Source: Mastigias papua
Taxonomy: Eukaryota > Cnidaria > Scyphozoa > Rhizostomeae > Mastigiidae
Direction: 5' to 3'
Assembly: GCA_964019165.1 (NCBI GenBank)
Contig: OZ025271.1
Span: 2,664,501 to 2,728,500, forward strand
DNA: 64,000 bases
Under the pieces are notes generated by a model, which was given only the letters and a program-made list of their open reading frames with translations, was not told where the DNA came from and did no database searches. Numbering within the stretch: position 1 is the stretch's first letter; the number at the start of each line of letters is the position of its first letter. The position numbers and the translations under genes were made by a program. Positions 1-11,555 of the stretch are shown here, one piece after another.

Positions 1-211
1 GTAATATAACTGTAATAAAAATGTTGCGTTCCCCCTCAGTTCAGTCAAGGAAGCCACTGTTCTGTGTGTTTCAGTTTCATTGCCAGTAGCCAGAAAATGT
101 CTTAACACTGCTGTACAGAGATGTGTATAGTGTGTACATTTTATTTCCTAACTGTTCTTGGTATTAGTCCTGTGATATGTTTGTGTCCTTGCACTCTTTA
201 TTTTGTTGTAG

Positions 212-389
212 GTTGTAGATAGAAATGCGAGGGGATTCCCAACTTGAGATCACGATCGCAGAAACCTCGCATCCTTTGTGTCCGAACAATAGTGTTTACA
301 CAAGACCGCAAGTTTGCAGTTGAGGGCGTGTTTACACAGTGGATGGATGTCTTACAATTCTTCATGGAATTTCGTCCCTTCTCTGTAAG
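212..389 (+). other. Exon-like segment K of U0 with kB-like palindrome
   Basis: The segment follows a pyrimidine-rich stretch ending TTGTTGTAG and is followed by AAG|GTAAGTGG, so it has plausible acceptor and donor sites. It contains GGGGATTCCC at about 230-240. All forward frames are closed by stops, so a non-coding exon is the only consistent reading. The same 178-nt segment recurs once per unit. Confidence 0.5.
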
Positions 390-2840
390 GTAAGTGGTTT
401 ATTTCATTAACAAGGTTTCGATTTAGTTTTACCAGGATTGTGTTATGTAGAATGGTCGCTATTTTCCCAGTTGGACGAGATTTAATGCCATGTTTTCATG
501 GAGATTCCATACGATTGCCTCGGGGGCCCAATGATCATGCCAATTCCTGTCATGTTCCCTGGATTTCTGCCTTTTAATTACTGCTTAGTTACTCCAGAAG
601 TTTCGGTATACTATTCAGGGGATATTCACTGTATTATTTACTGATATACTAGGATATTTTAGAGTGCTGTTGATACTTTGCATTTGCGTGTGATTTTGAG
701 GGAATTATGTATGAAGAGTTAGGCCGCTTTCTTTATGTTTGATATGTTGCCCCTCACGTCTGGTTAGCTCTTGGTTTTTCCCATACACTTATTGTAGGCT
801 GGAGATAAGATGTTGTTCAAATTATTCCTTGGATTGTTGCAGTGTAATAGCTCTCTTTTCCGTTTGGTTTTTCTATAGTATTTTGAGGAAAGTACTACAT
901 GTATTCTCTCTGAAACCTTGAGGGGCCTTTCATATTACTCTCAGTCACTAAAGCTTATTCCTTCCGTATTCTCAGTAGAACACTTACAACTCTGAATCAG
1001 TGGTATATTTATAGTGAAAGGGACAAAGTCTTATGCAGATATTGTATGTACTGATTCGTTGATACTTTGGTGTATAGTACCGTGCGTTGTCAGGTTCTTC
1101 CTTCTTGATTTATTTATGGTAATATTGTGTTCTAAATTAGCTTTGTAGTCATCACACTTAAGTAACTTATTCACAAAGCTTTATTGAGTATAGTGCTCTA
1201 CTGATTGCCTTTGTACTTACAACAAGCTAACAATCTTTATTTACAAGATTCTAATCATTGTATTCACTATAGATTTTAGTGTTATTTTGGAGGACTCAGT
1301 GTATTTGTGCTTTAGTCCTAACTCTCTGTGTCATGGCAAACCAGCCCATCCTAAGAATATCTGTTATAAAGACCATTCATGATTTCTATTCATCATTCTG
1401 CACATGATAATATGGTTTTACTGGATCAAGTAGTATTAGATAACAAGTATTTGTATTGTTTAAACTTAATTCCTAGAGCCCCGTCTTCCAGCCCACACCC
1501 CTGTTAACAGTATTGTTTGTAATCAAATGTTATCAGGGACTTACTGTAAAAGAGTATTATGTATACAAAGTTATGCCACACTCATGCACAATTTCTGATT
1601 TTCAAATCATGTGTGACTAGGACAGTTATAGGAATATACTTTAGCTTTTATGAACTTAAATTATCAACCATCTCTATACATTGTGATTGTATATTGCCTA
1701 CTTGAATGCCTTAAGGTAGCTGTTATAGGAGTTTCGACAATATTACTGCGTGTGCCTAGATGACAATGTTATTCATACATTTGAATTGATGTCCTTACAT
1801 GAAACATGTACCAATATAGTACTTGATTGTCTGACTGTAGGATTTTTATCACTAGCCTATTTCACTTTGAGATATCAGTTGTCACCACTACCATTACTCC
1901 TTTTGATATTTCATTCTGTTTATGATGATATGTTGTTAACGTTTTGTATTACGTAGAGCCAGCAACCTTAGTTGTATTCTAATCAATTTCCACATCAGGC
2001 CCCCCTCTCAAGTGCAGAGTTGATAATAACTTTGTGTGTGTGATGCAAGCTCTACATTATATCATTCATTGATAGGAGTTACAGCTTTATGTGGTTGACA
2101 AGAGGTTAGGACTCGCGTGATTTTGGTCCATAATGTTTTTACTGTTGAGTTTACTCTAGGATTACAAGGCAATATTATTTCAGTTTTGTACATTTATGGA
2201 GCAGTCATTAAGTATTAGGGGGATGGGTGTTGAGGTACATGAGAAAATAGATTCAACAATTTTGTACCTCAGTTGGGCTTGCAAATATATTCTAGAGCCC
2301 CAGATTAAGTACTTTGTGGAGCCCAACACTTAGTTTTTGTTATTGATTTTATTACATCAGTCATTTATGTCCTGGATATATTAGTTGGTGATCCTTAGCA
2401 ACAGCATAGGCAATAGTATATGAGACTTTGTTCCACCACAAGTTCATATGCAGTATTGTAGGGTTACTAAGAGGTTATTAGTCACTTATCTACACACACA
2501 TAGGAATGATTTATGCACTTTGTTCTGGAGTCTTCTCAGATAGTAGAATTCTTTAGACCTGAATATGATAGGGTATTTGACTACAACCATCTATATAATG
2601 CTAGGTTTAAGGTATGTTACTAAGTTGTACACCCCCCCCCTACCAACACCACCACCATAAGTACCTTTAATACTTGAAATCTGACTTTGTGATTTCAGGC
2701 TGTATAATATATCTTAGTCATCAGCTTTCCATCTTACTATGCAGACTATTATAAAGTGATGTTGTATTACCAAGCAATATTCTTTTATTTGTATGACCTT
2801 ACAGTATAGGTCCTTTGAGGTATTATAATTGCATTACATC

Positions 2841-2906
2841 TAATTTATTGGATCTTATTATGTAGTAAAGCACTAATTTATTGGGTCTTATTATGTAGTA
2901 AAGCAA
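2841..2906 (+). repeat. 33-bp tandem direct duplication
   Basis: Two adjacent 33-bp copies (2841-2873 and 2874-2906) differ by about one internal base plus the last base. They begin TAATTTATTGG and run through TATGTAGTAAAGCA. The equivalent places in U6 and U7 have a single copy, so this is a local duplication private to U0. Confidence 0.85.
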
Positions 2907-3132
2907 TTGGACAAGATTAATAGCTAACACCAGATAGAGGTAGCAGTCATACCTCTCATTTGATATGACATATTATATCGTCTATGACATGTTTACATTA
3001 TGCAGCAACATTATTGTATAAGACTCATTACATTAGGATTGAATCATGGAGGAGATATTGTATGATGTATTTCCATTTATGCCACATTGCACATAGCACT
3101 TTAAACACGTATATGCTTAGTTCAAGTAATGG

Positions 3133-3731
3133 AGACTAGCTTAGTAATGATAGCCCGCTAGACGCGGGCTCCCCTACCCCAGTTCAAAAGTTGCAGATTA
3201 GCCTTGGAAAGACTAACGCAGTGCCCCCATGAAAGCTGCATGGTCCGCATTGTCAATGAGCATGGATGAAAAAGCTCGCATAGGATCATGAGAGGATGAC
3301 ATCATGGGCCTCTGCATTGGAGCATGTGACATCCGGCTTTGCAATGGAGAAATCAACAAAAATTTGCGAGAAAAAATTGTGCAAAAATGCTCGGATACCT
3401 GCGCTAGGCTATGGGGCTTTTTTCTCTTTCTTTTTCATCCTCAAGAGCCCCATAGCCTAGCGCAGGTATCCGAGCATTTTTGCACAATTTTTTCTCGCAA
3501 ATTTTTGTTGATTTCTCCATTGCAAAGCCGGATGTCACATGCTCCAATGCAGAGGCCCATGATGTCATCCTCTCATGATCCTATGCGAGCTTTTTCATCC
3601 ATGCTCATTGACAATGCGGACCATGCAGCTTTCATGGGGGCACTGCGTTAGTCTTTCCAAGGCTAATCTGCAACTTTTGAACTGGGGTAGGGGAGCCCGC
3701 GTCTAGCGGGCTATCATTACTAAGCTAGTCT
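3133..3731. repeat. HP1: giant inverted repeat closing U0
   Basis: The arms are 3133-3418 and 3446-3731 (286 bp each) around a 27-nt loop (3419-3445). The inner part is the alpha type (TTCAAAAGTTGCAGATTAGC beside the small hairpin). Near both tips lies AGCCCGCTAGACGCGGGCT or its complement, itself a 7-bp stem. The right arm ends with an intact CTAG followed directly by the TC of U1. This copy carries GATGACATCATG where most others have the CRE-like TGACGTCA. Confidence 0.97.
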
Positions 3732-3830
3732 ATATACTAAGATGCCTAATATGCAAATGAGTCACTGGCCAATCGGTTCGCTCCATTTTGTACCACGTGA
3801 CCCGATTTTTCCCCTTTCTTAATGACAATT
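3729..3830 (+). promoter_or_regulatory. 5' terminus of U1 with octamer, CCAAT and E-box motifs
   Basis: Within 75 bp of the TC start are TATATAC, ATGCAAAT (3751-3758, the octamer consensus), CCAAT (3769-3773) and CACGTG (3794-3799). ATGCAAAT close behind the TC start also recalls the 5' ends of some known Helitrons, so it may be a transposition signal rather than, or as well as, a promoter element. Promoter activity is inferred from motif clustering only. Confidence 0.45.
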
Positions 3831-4035
3831 CTCCTCCCAGACCAGTTGGGGGATCGCCACCAAACTGCTCGTGGGGGTTCTCCTGGGTGTCTACTTACTC
3901 ACAAAGGAGGGGTTTTTCGATATCTCTCTTCGTTCCCGAGATATTCACAAGTTAAACTTACGGTCATTTCTCTCATCTACCATCCACCATCGACATTTTG
4001 TACCTCTGCGCAGGATTCGCTCTTTCAGTTTGGCC

Positions 4036-4075
4036 GGTTAAGGAACGATACTAACCAGTGAAATGACATTTGACG
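4036..4075 (+). repeat. Left terminal inverted repeat of the U1 insertion
   Basis: This 40-bp sequence is the reverse complement of 5276-5315 with two mismatches. It abuts the left target-site copy AGTTTGGCC. Confidence 0.88.
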
Positions 4076-4261
4076 AAAACTGCCATGCACGACTTCCGAG
4101 TGCATTCGTCGTATATGTAACGAGGCATTGCCGACATTCGTCGTTTTCTCATGAAAAGTCACATGACAAGGACTAGTTGTAGTTGTAGTTAAAGAATATA
4201 AACATATTGAATTTAGGGGAAAGTTGGAACATGACCGGAACTTGTCCTGAAACTGCTTAAT

Positions 4262-4570
4262 GGTAAACTTGGACGGCAAACAATAAGGGAACTTATTGAT
4301 ATTGAAACTGCTATGATGATATATCGATTAATAAATAATAAAGCACCCAAGTACCTAACTAGTTTGTTCGAAAGGTTATCTCAAAATACCGTTAGGGAGC
4401 TACGGAATACTAAAACTGACCATAAATTGCCTCTCTTAAAAATTTCCAGTGGCAAGAGATGCTTCTCCTATAGAGGAGCACGACTCTGGAACAATTTAAG
4501 TGCTGATGCCAAAAATTCGCAAACCCTAAGTCAATTCAAAACTGGATACAAAAGTAGCAATAAATCATAG
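4262..4570 (+). pseudogene. LINE ORF2 C-terminal fragment (reverse transcriptase tail)
   Basis: The open frame encodes about 100 residues with the pattern LGxQTIRELIDIETAMMIY, then NNKAPKYLTSLFE, LRNTKTD, and CFSYRGARLWNNLS near the end. This arrangement is the conserved C-terminal segment after the reverse transcriptase domain in CR1/L2/jockey-like non-LTR retrotransposons of invertebrates. The polymerase and endonuclease domains are absent. AT-rich sequence and ATAAAATGAAATGAAA near 4740 follow and may be the LINE 3' tail. The fragment is a dead passenger inside the DNA transposon. Family assignment is from memory of the motif pattern. Confidence 0.8.
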
Positions 4571-5275
4571 TTTTATTTTAGCTACATTACTTTTATTTTC
4601 TCTTCTAGTTTTTATTTGTATGCTATTTTTATTGTAGTGCTTATTTCTCAATGACTGTAATTATATTATTTAATTTTATATTACTTGCATGGCGGTATAT
4701 AAAACAATATTATCTGCATACTCTACCCTAATTAAAGAATATAAAATGAAATGAAAGGGATTGAATGGTGTGCGTGAGGTAGATATAAATTATGATTGAA
4801 AAACTGCTATCCGTCGATCAAAGTATGTTCAAGTAATAGAAACGTGGATTATGGGCATTTCTTTCCCTGATTCCTAATACAATCTACTGATAGAAATCAT
4901 CTGGAAATGCTATAAGCATACATGATATATACAGTGTACACACAAAATCAGATTAAATCTGTTGCTAAGACTTAAATTGCAGGCTCAACTTGTTAGAGCT
5001 AAATACTGTTAAAAACCAGGGATATCCATCTAACTCTAGTAGAGTAAAAGGAGTCGAATAATTTCCTTGTTCAATGTAGGAAAACATTATCAAGCATGCT
5101 ATATACTGAAAATACATGGTATTTATATATTAGTAGAGACAACAATAGCAGCTATCCCCATTATATTTTGTGTACAGCTCTGTTGTTCGTTTGCAATATC
5201 TGATCGTCCGAAAACGATCGAAGAACTGGTCGGTATTCACGATAGTATGGACCGATAGGCCGAACTTACTAATCT

Positions 5276-5315
5276 CGGCAAATGTCATTTCACTGGTTAG
5301 TATCGTTCCTCAACC
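5276..5315 (-). repeat. Right terminal inverted repeat of the U1 insertion
   Basis: This is the partner of 4036-4075. It ends CGTTCCTCAACC and is followed by the second AGTTTGGCC, after which the U1 sequence resumes as in U2. Confidence 0.88.
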
Positions 5316-6420
5316 AGTTTGGCCAGTAGACATGGAGGACGATTGAGGTGCTTTGCTGTTGCGAGGAGAATTGGTCGCTTTTCTAGCAGGTAGGCCCGTC
5401 GTGTTCTTCCTAGATGGGTGATCTAACAGTGTGTGTATTTAATGTGTCATATTTATCAGTTGTCTGCCGTTGTGAGCCCTGTATTTGCCCTGTTTTAGGC
5501 CTGAGTGAAACAGCTTCCCTCGGGGGCATTATCGCCATGACAGTTCTTCTCGAGCCGCTCGATTCTGGTTACAAAATTACACTCCTTTGACTGGTAAGTT
5601 GCAATGAGAGATTTGACTCGTGTGTCATGTTGTATTCCTTGGTAGGTTAAGGTAATGTGTATTTGTTTTTCACCCCTGTTATATAGCATATAGCATGCGT
5701 GTAACTCTCAAATCGGGAATGGTTTGAATGGGACTAATGTTGCAGTGAGAAGTGAAAGAACATGTCGTCGGTCTCCTACCAGGTGAGTGGTTTCCTTATT
5801 CTATAAAAATTGATTTCAAATCGCCTTTCTTTCCTCTGTCCGTGCGGTGCATTTTCTACAATCGTTTCGACACTTAATTTCAGTACTGCTAGCGAGATTC
5901 AGACACCTTCCCTCAGTGATTTTCCGCCATGACAGTTCTTCTCCAACACGTTTGATGTTATTCGCTGTTGTTTGCTGAAGCCGAGCACACTTTAGTCCGT
6001 CTGCTACGAGGTGAGTCTTTTTATTTCAAATTGCCTATCCTTCCTCTGAACACTGTATGCATTTTCTATTGTATTTTCGACAATTAATTTGCGACCTTTG
6101 TTAGCGAGATTCCAACACCTTCCCTCGGGGATTTCCGCCATGACAGTTCCTCTACTACAGGATTGACGTTCTTCACTGTTGCCGGTGAATTCAAGCGAAC
6201 TTTCGTTCATCTGCTGCAAGGTGAGTTGATTTTTATGCAATAAGTTTTTATTGTAGATTGCCTGTATTTTTCTGTCTACTATACCCGTTTGACATTGCTC
6301 AAGTTCTGTCAGTATTTTGAGCGAAGAGATTCCTCGAGCTTCCCTCGGGGGTATTTCGCCATGACACTTCCTCTCCGATCAGATTGATTTTATTCTCTAG
6401 ATTGTTGTGATTTTTAACAG
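5316..6420 (+). other. Exon-module block of U1
   Basis: Four copies of the core CGCCATGACA start near 5533, 5925, 6136 and 6357. Each is preceded by CTTCCCTCGGGG or a variant, and the exon-like pieces end in CAG or AAG before GTAGGC, GTAAGT or GTGAGT (for example CAG|GTAGGC at 5389/5390). Stop codons and 1-3-nt length differences within the core rule out a shared reading frame. I read it as a repeated non-coding exon. Confidence 0.5.
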
Positions 6421-6835
6421 GATTGTGATGAAATACTTATGACATATTTACTATTGTATTCCTCGGTAGATTTCTATTTATTCCTTGGCTATAATGCTTA
6501 AATGGAATAAGAAGTCGTTATGCTTGCTGATGAACTTGTGCTACATGAGATGCTAAATCTGGCCATTGCAGAGCTCTGTTGGGTTTAATATTTGGCGTAC
6601 TGTTAATATTTTAAGTTCTTATGAGCAATGTAATTATTACAAGGGGTTTGCATTCCCCCTCAGTTCAGTCAAGGAAGCAACTGCTCTGTGTGTTTCATTC
6701 CCATTGCCAGTATTCAAAAAACATCTACATATATTTGTATAGAGATGTCCAACGTGTTTGTAATTTATTTGCTAACTGTTCTTAATATTATTCCTATGAT
6801 ATTTTGGTGTGCTTACACTCTGTATTTTGTTGTAG

Positions 6836-7013
6836 GTTGCAGATAGTAATGCGAGGGGATTCCCAACTTGAAATCATGATCGCAGACACCTCTCATCCTT
6901 TGTTTGCGAACAATAGTATTTACACAAGGCCGCAAACTTGCAGTTGAGGGCGTATTTGCAAAGTGGAAGGATGTCTTGCAATTCTTCGTGGAATTTCGTC
7001 CTTTCTCTCTAAG
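6836..7013 (+). other. Exon-like segment K of U1
   Basis: The acceptor TTGTTGTAG and donor AAG|GTAAGTGG are both intact. It contains GGGGATTCCC and is closed in all frames. Confidence 0.5.
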
Positions 7014-8964
7014 GTAAGTGGCTTATTTCATTGACACGGTGTTCATGTAGTTTTGCCAGGATTTTGTTGTGTAGAATGGTCGCTACTTTGCCAGCTAGAC
7101 GAGATTTAGTGCGATGTTTTGAGGGAGATTCCATACGATTGCCTCGGCTTGGGGGTCATATGATCGTGGCAGTTCCTTTCATGTTCGCTTGATTTTCGCC
7201 TGTAATTTACCGTTTTGTTACTACAGAAGTTTCGGTATAATATTTAGGAGATGCTTACTGTATTATTTACTGATATACTAGGACTTTTATCGTGCTGTTT
7301 CTACTTTGTATTTCCGCGAGATTTTCACTGACTTATAACTGAACAGTTAGGCCGCTTTTGTTTTGCGTTTGAGCTGTTGTAGGCGATGTCTGCTTAGCTC
7401 TTGCTTTTTAGGATACACTCATTGTAAGCTAGAGCTAAGACACTGTTCAAATTATTCGTTAGGTTATTGGACTGTAATAGCTCTCTTTCCCGTTCACCTT
7501 TCTTGCAGTATTTTGAGGAAAGTAGTAGTAAGTGTATTCTCTCTAAAACTTCGAGGGGTTGTTCATATTACTCTCAGTCGCCATAGCTGCCACGGTACAC
7601 TTTGTATTCTAAATCACTGGGGTATTTATAGTTAAAAGTGCCAAGCCTTATACGGATATTTTATCTACCAATTCGCTGATAATATGGTGTATAGTACCGT
7701 GCGTTTTACGGTAGTTGCTCCTTCATGTATTTACACTGATATTGTAGTCTAAATTAGCTTTATATTCAACACACTTAAGTAACTTATTCACAAGGCTTCA
7801 TTCAGTATAGTACTTTACTAATTGCCTATGTACTACCAGCAGTCTACCACTCTTTATTTACAACAGTCTATTATTTGTGTTCACTATATATTTTAGTGTT
7901 ATGTTGGTTGAATCTGGATGTGGGCACTGTTATGCTACAAGTTCTTTTCCTGGTAAACCTGCTCTGTGCCTTGCTGAGATGATTTATTATAGACACCATT
8001 AATGATTTCCATAAATCATTCTGCACATGATAACATTATTTCAGTTTGTCAAGTAGTGTTGGATAACAAGCATGTGTATTGTGTAGACTTGATTCCTGGT
8101 GCCCCGCCGTCCAGCCCCCACCTCACTTACCAGTATTAATCATAATCAACTATTATGAGGGGTTTGCTGTAAGAGATTATTATATATACAAGCTTATGCC
8201 ACAGTCATACACAATTTTTGAATGTGAAGTCTTTGTTGAATAATCTACAGTATCTGTTAGGAATATTCTTCAGCTCTGATTCACTTGACTTAAACAGTTA
8301 TCATTAGGCATTGCCATGTCAAAAACCTACTTGAATCTAAATATTATAAGAGTTTGAAAGTGTTTACTATTATTAGGTGTGCCCAACTGATGTCCTTAGA
8401 CCAGAGTTGTAGCAGTATATTACCTGATTGCCTGTCTGTATGATTTTTTCACTAGCCTGTATCACTGTCAGATATCAGTTGTTACCACTAGCATTATCAC
8501 TTTTCATATATCATTCTACATGTGGTGATATGTTGTTAAAGTTGTCTGTTAGTTACAGCTAGCAACTTATTTCTATTGTATTGAATAGATATATAAAGCC
8601 CCCCTCCTATCTAACACAAAACTATTGTTTAAATTGTTTTTGATGATGCAATCTCTAACATTTTATCACTCATTCTTAAGAGTTAGAACTTTATGTGTTT
8701 GACAAGAGTTTAGCATTCACTTACATGATTGTGGCCCATAGTATTGTGACCTTTGAGTATGGTGTAGGATTACACAGGAATAGTATTTTACTTATGAACA
8801 CTTAGACTATAACATTCTGAGGTAGTGTTATTGCATAAAGCCTACTTTAATGCCTAGATGGTACTGAATGATGCTGAAGACTATACAGTATGCGTTCCAT
8901 TTAATAGGTTATTGTAACAACCATTTGCGCTACTTAACTGCTATATTTATATACTGGAGACTAG

Positions 8965-9566
8965 CGGTTTTTTGTGATAGCCCGCTAGACGCGGGCTCCC
9001 CTACCCCAGTTACCCGCTGGCCCTGTCAAAATCACTTTGCAAATTAGCCTTGGAAAGACTAACGCAGTGCCCCATCCAGGTTGCATGGTCCGCATTGTCG
9101 ATGAGCATGGATGAAACAGCTCGCATAGGATCAAGAGAAGATGACGTCATTGGAGCGTGTGACATCCGGCCTTTGCAATGGACAAACCGATTAAAATTTG
9201 AGAGACAAAGTTGTGCAAAAATGCTCGGATACCTGCGCTAGGCTATGGGGCTTTAGAAGATGAAGAAGAATGTCCAAAAGCCCCATAGCCTAGCGCAGGT
9301 ATCCGAGCATTTTTGCACAACTTTGTCTCTCAAATTTTAATCGGTTTGTCCATTGCAAAGGCCGGATGTCACACGCTCCAATGACGTCATCTTCTCTTGA
9401 TCCTATGCGAGCTGTTTCATCCATGCTCATCGACAATGCGGACCATGCAACCTGGATGGGGCACTGCGTTAGTCTTTCCAAGGCTAATTTGCAAAGTGAT
9501 TTTGACAGGGCCAGCGGGTAACTGGGGTAGGGGAGCCCGCGTCTAGCGGGCTATCACAAAAAACCG
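8965..9566. repeat. HP2: giant inverted repeat closing U1
   Basis: The arms are 8965-9254 and 9277-9566 (290 bp each) with a 22-nt loop. It is beta type: TTACCCGCTGGCCCTGTC follows the small tip hairpin. Copy-specific bases are matched in both arms, for example GAGAGACAAAG on the left against CTTTGTCTCTC on the right. The right tip lacks CTAG (ends ACCG), although CTAG is present beyond the left tip at 8961-8964. Confidence 0.97.
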
Positions 9567-9665
9567 TCTCTATATACTAAGATCCCTATATGCAAATGAG
9601 TCGCCGGCCAATCGGTTCCCTCCATTTTGTACCACGTGACCCGTTTTTTGCCCCTATCTAAATGA
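9567..9665 (+). promoter_or_regulatory. 5' terminus of U2
   Basis: After TCTCTATATAC come ATGCAAAT (9590-9597), GGCCAATCGG and ACCACGTGACC in the same order and spacing as U1. The start TCTC abuts HP2 directly. Confidence 0.45.
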
Positions 9666-9869
9666 CAATTCTCCTCCCAGGCCGGTTGGGGGATCGCCAC
9701 CAAACTGCTCTTGGGGGTTCTCCTAGGTGTCTACTTACTCACAAAGGAGGGGTTTTTCGATATCTCTCTTCTTTCCCGAGATATTCACAAGTTAAACTTA
9801 CGGTCATTTCTCTCATCTACCCTCCGCCGTCGACATTTTGTACCTCTGCGCAGGATTCGCTCTGTCAGT

Positions 9870-10950
9870 TTGGCCAGTAGACATGGAGGATGATGGCGGT
9901 GCTTTGCTGTTGCGAGGAGAATTGGTCGCTTTTCTAGCAGGTAGGCCCGTCGTGTTCTTCCTAGATGGGTGATCTAACAGTGTGTGTATTTAATTTGTCA
10001 TATTTATCAGTTGTCTGCCGTTGTGAGCCCTGTATTTGCCCTCTTTTAGGCCTGAGTGAAACAGCTTCCCTCGGGGGCATTATCGCCATGACAGTTCTTC
10101 TCGAGCCGCTCGATTCTGGTTACAAAATTACACTCCTTTGACTGGTAAGTTGCAATGAGAGATTTGACTCGTGTGTCATGTTGTATTCCTTGGTAGCTTA
10201 AGGTAATGTGTATTTGTTTTTCACCCCTGTTATATAGCATATAGCATGCGTGTAACTCTCAAATCGGGAATGGTTTGAATGGGACTAATGTTGCAGTGAG
10301 AAGTGAAAGAACATGTCGTCGGTCTCCTACCAGGTGAGTGGTTTCCTTATTCTATAAAAATTGATTTCAAATCGCCTTTCTTTCCTCTGTCCATGCGGTG
10401 CATTTTCTACAATCGTTTCGACACTTAATTTCAGTACTGCTAGCGAGATTCAGACACCTTCCCTCAGTGATTTTCCGCCATGACAGTTCTTCTCCAACAC
10501 GTTTGATGTTATTCGCTGTTGTTTGGTGAAGCCGAGCACACTTTAGTCCGTCTGCTACGAGGTGAGTCTTTTTATTTCAAATTGCCTATCCTTTCTCTGA
10601 ACACTGTATGCATTTTCTATGTTATTTTCTACAATTAATTTGCGATCTTTGTTAGCGAGATTCCAGCACCTTCCCTCAGGGATTTCCGCCATGACAGTTC
10701 CTCTACTACAGGATTGACGTTCTTCACTGTTGCCGGTGAATTCAAGCGAACTTTCGTCCATCTACTGCAAGGTGAGTTGATTTGTATTCAATAAGTTTTT
10801 ATTGTAGATTGCCTGTATTTTTCTGTCTACTATACCCGTTTGACATTGCTCAAGTTATGTCAGTATTTTGAGCGAAGAGATTCCTAGAGCTTCCCTCGGG
10901 TGTATTTCACCATGACACTTCCTCTCCGATCAGATTGATTTTATTCTCTA
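9870..10950 (+). other. Exon-module block of U2
   Basis: Cores lie near 10084, 10476, 10687 and 10908 (the last as CACCATGACAC). Donor-like junctions are CAG|GTAGGC at 9940/9941, CTG|GTAAGT at 10144/10145, CAG|GTGAGT at 10333/10334, GAG|GTGAGT at 10561/10562 and AAG|GTGAGT at 10771/10772. The exon ends are themselves related (TTCAAGCGAACTTTCGTCC then CTACAAG), so the modules arose by internal duplication. Confidence 0.52.
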
Positions 10951-11377
10951 GATTGTTGTGATTTTTTAACAGGATTTTGATGAACTACTTATGACATATT
11001 TACTATTGTGGATTTCTATTTATTCCTTGGCTATAATGCTTAAATGGAATAAGAAGTCGTTATGCTTGCTGATGAATTTGTGCTACATGAGATGCTAAAT
11101 CTGACCATTGCAGAGTTCTGTTGGGTTTAATATTTGGCGTACTGCTAATATTCTAAGTTCTTATGAGCAATGTAATTATTACAAGGGGTTTGCATTCCCC
11201 CTCAGTTCAGTCAAGGAAGCAACTGCTCTGTGTGTTTCATTCCCATTGCCAGTATTCAACAAACATCTAAATATATTTGTATAGAGATGTCCAACTTGTT
11301 TGTAATTTATTTGCTAACTGTTCTTAATAGTATTCCTATGATATTTTGGTGTGCTTACACTCTGTATTTTGTTGTAG

Positions 11378-11555
11378 GTTGCAGAAAGTAATGCGAGGGG
11401 ATTCCCAACTTGAAATCATGATCGCAGACACCTCTCATCGTTTGTTTCCGAACAATAGTATTTACACAAGGCCGCAAACTTGCAGTTGAGGGCGTGTTTA
11501 CAAAGTGGAAGGATGTCTTGCAATTCTTCGTGGAATTTCGTCCTTTCTCTCTAAG
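11378..11555 (+). other. Exon-like segment K of U2
   Basis: TTGTTGTAG precedes it and AAG|GTAAGTGG follows. It carries GGGGATTCCC and an adjacent ATCATGATCGCAGA stretch conserved in most units. Confidence 0.5.

Larger units (their letters stand above)
1..3728 (+). mobile_element. Unit U0: 3' part of a Helitron-like tandem unit
   Basis: The window opens inside a unit, just upstream of exon-like segment K (212-389). The 5' end and module block are therefore missing. The middle and 3' tract resemble U6 and U7 rather than U1-U5. The AT-rich tract from about 400 to 3130 holds no recognisable gene; it has a poly-C run at 2632-2640 and a 33-bp direct duplication at 2841-2906. The unit ends with inverted repeat HP1 and an intact CTAG at 3725-3728. 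Calling this a rolling-circle element rests on the junction structure, not on any encoded protein. Confidence 0.7.
4036..5315. mobile_element. Non-autonomous DNA transposon (40-bp TIRs, 9-bp TSD) inserted in U1
   Basis: The terminal inverted repeats are 4036-4075 and 5276-5315 (38 of 40 positions match) and begin GGTTRAGGAACGATACTAAC. The flanks are the direct repeat AGTTTGGCC at 4027-4035 and 5316-5324. The empty site is seen in U2 and other units as CAGTTTGGCCAGTAGAC. A 9-bp target duplication fits Mutator-like elements, or Merlin (8-9 bp), but no transposase is present to decide. The interior holds a LINE 3' fragment and otherwise unrecognised AT-rich sequence. Confidence 0.88.
3729..9566 (+). 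mobile_element. Unit U1: Helitron-like tandem unit with two nested insertions
   Basis: The unit starts TCTATATACTAAGATGCC immediately after CTAG and ends at the 3' tip of HP2. Removing the insertion at 4036-5315 and one 9-bp target copy leaves 4,549 bp, matching neighbouring units. Order: promoter-like 5' end, module block 5316-6420, segment K 6836-7013, AT-rich tract about 7020-8960 with no recognisable gene, then HP2. No Rep or helicase coding sequence is present, so the unit is non-autonomous. Confidence 0.72.

Noticed and set aside
3152..3180. GC-rich hairpins considered as tRNA parts or a bacterial-type terminator.
   Set aside because: There is no cloverleaf or A/B box pair, and the context is eukaryotic repeat DNA. 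Position relative to CTAG fits a transposon terminus better.
3304..3651. Open frames of 60-117 codons on both strands in every giant hairpin, giving near-identical proteins from plus and minus strands.
   Set aside because: They are a by-product of the palindrome: the two arms are reverse complements, so any frame in one arm reappears on the other strand. They match no known protein and frameshift between hairpin types.
5490..6420. Exon modules as a C/D-box snoRNA host gene.
   Set aside because: I found no consistent TGATGA/CTGA box pair in the introns between modules. ATGA in the core is in the exon-like part, not the intron.
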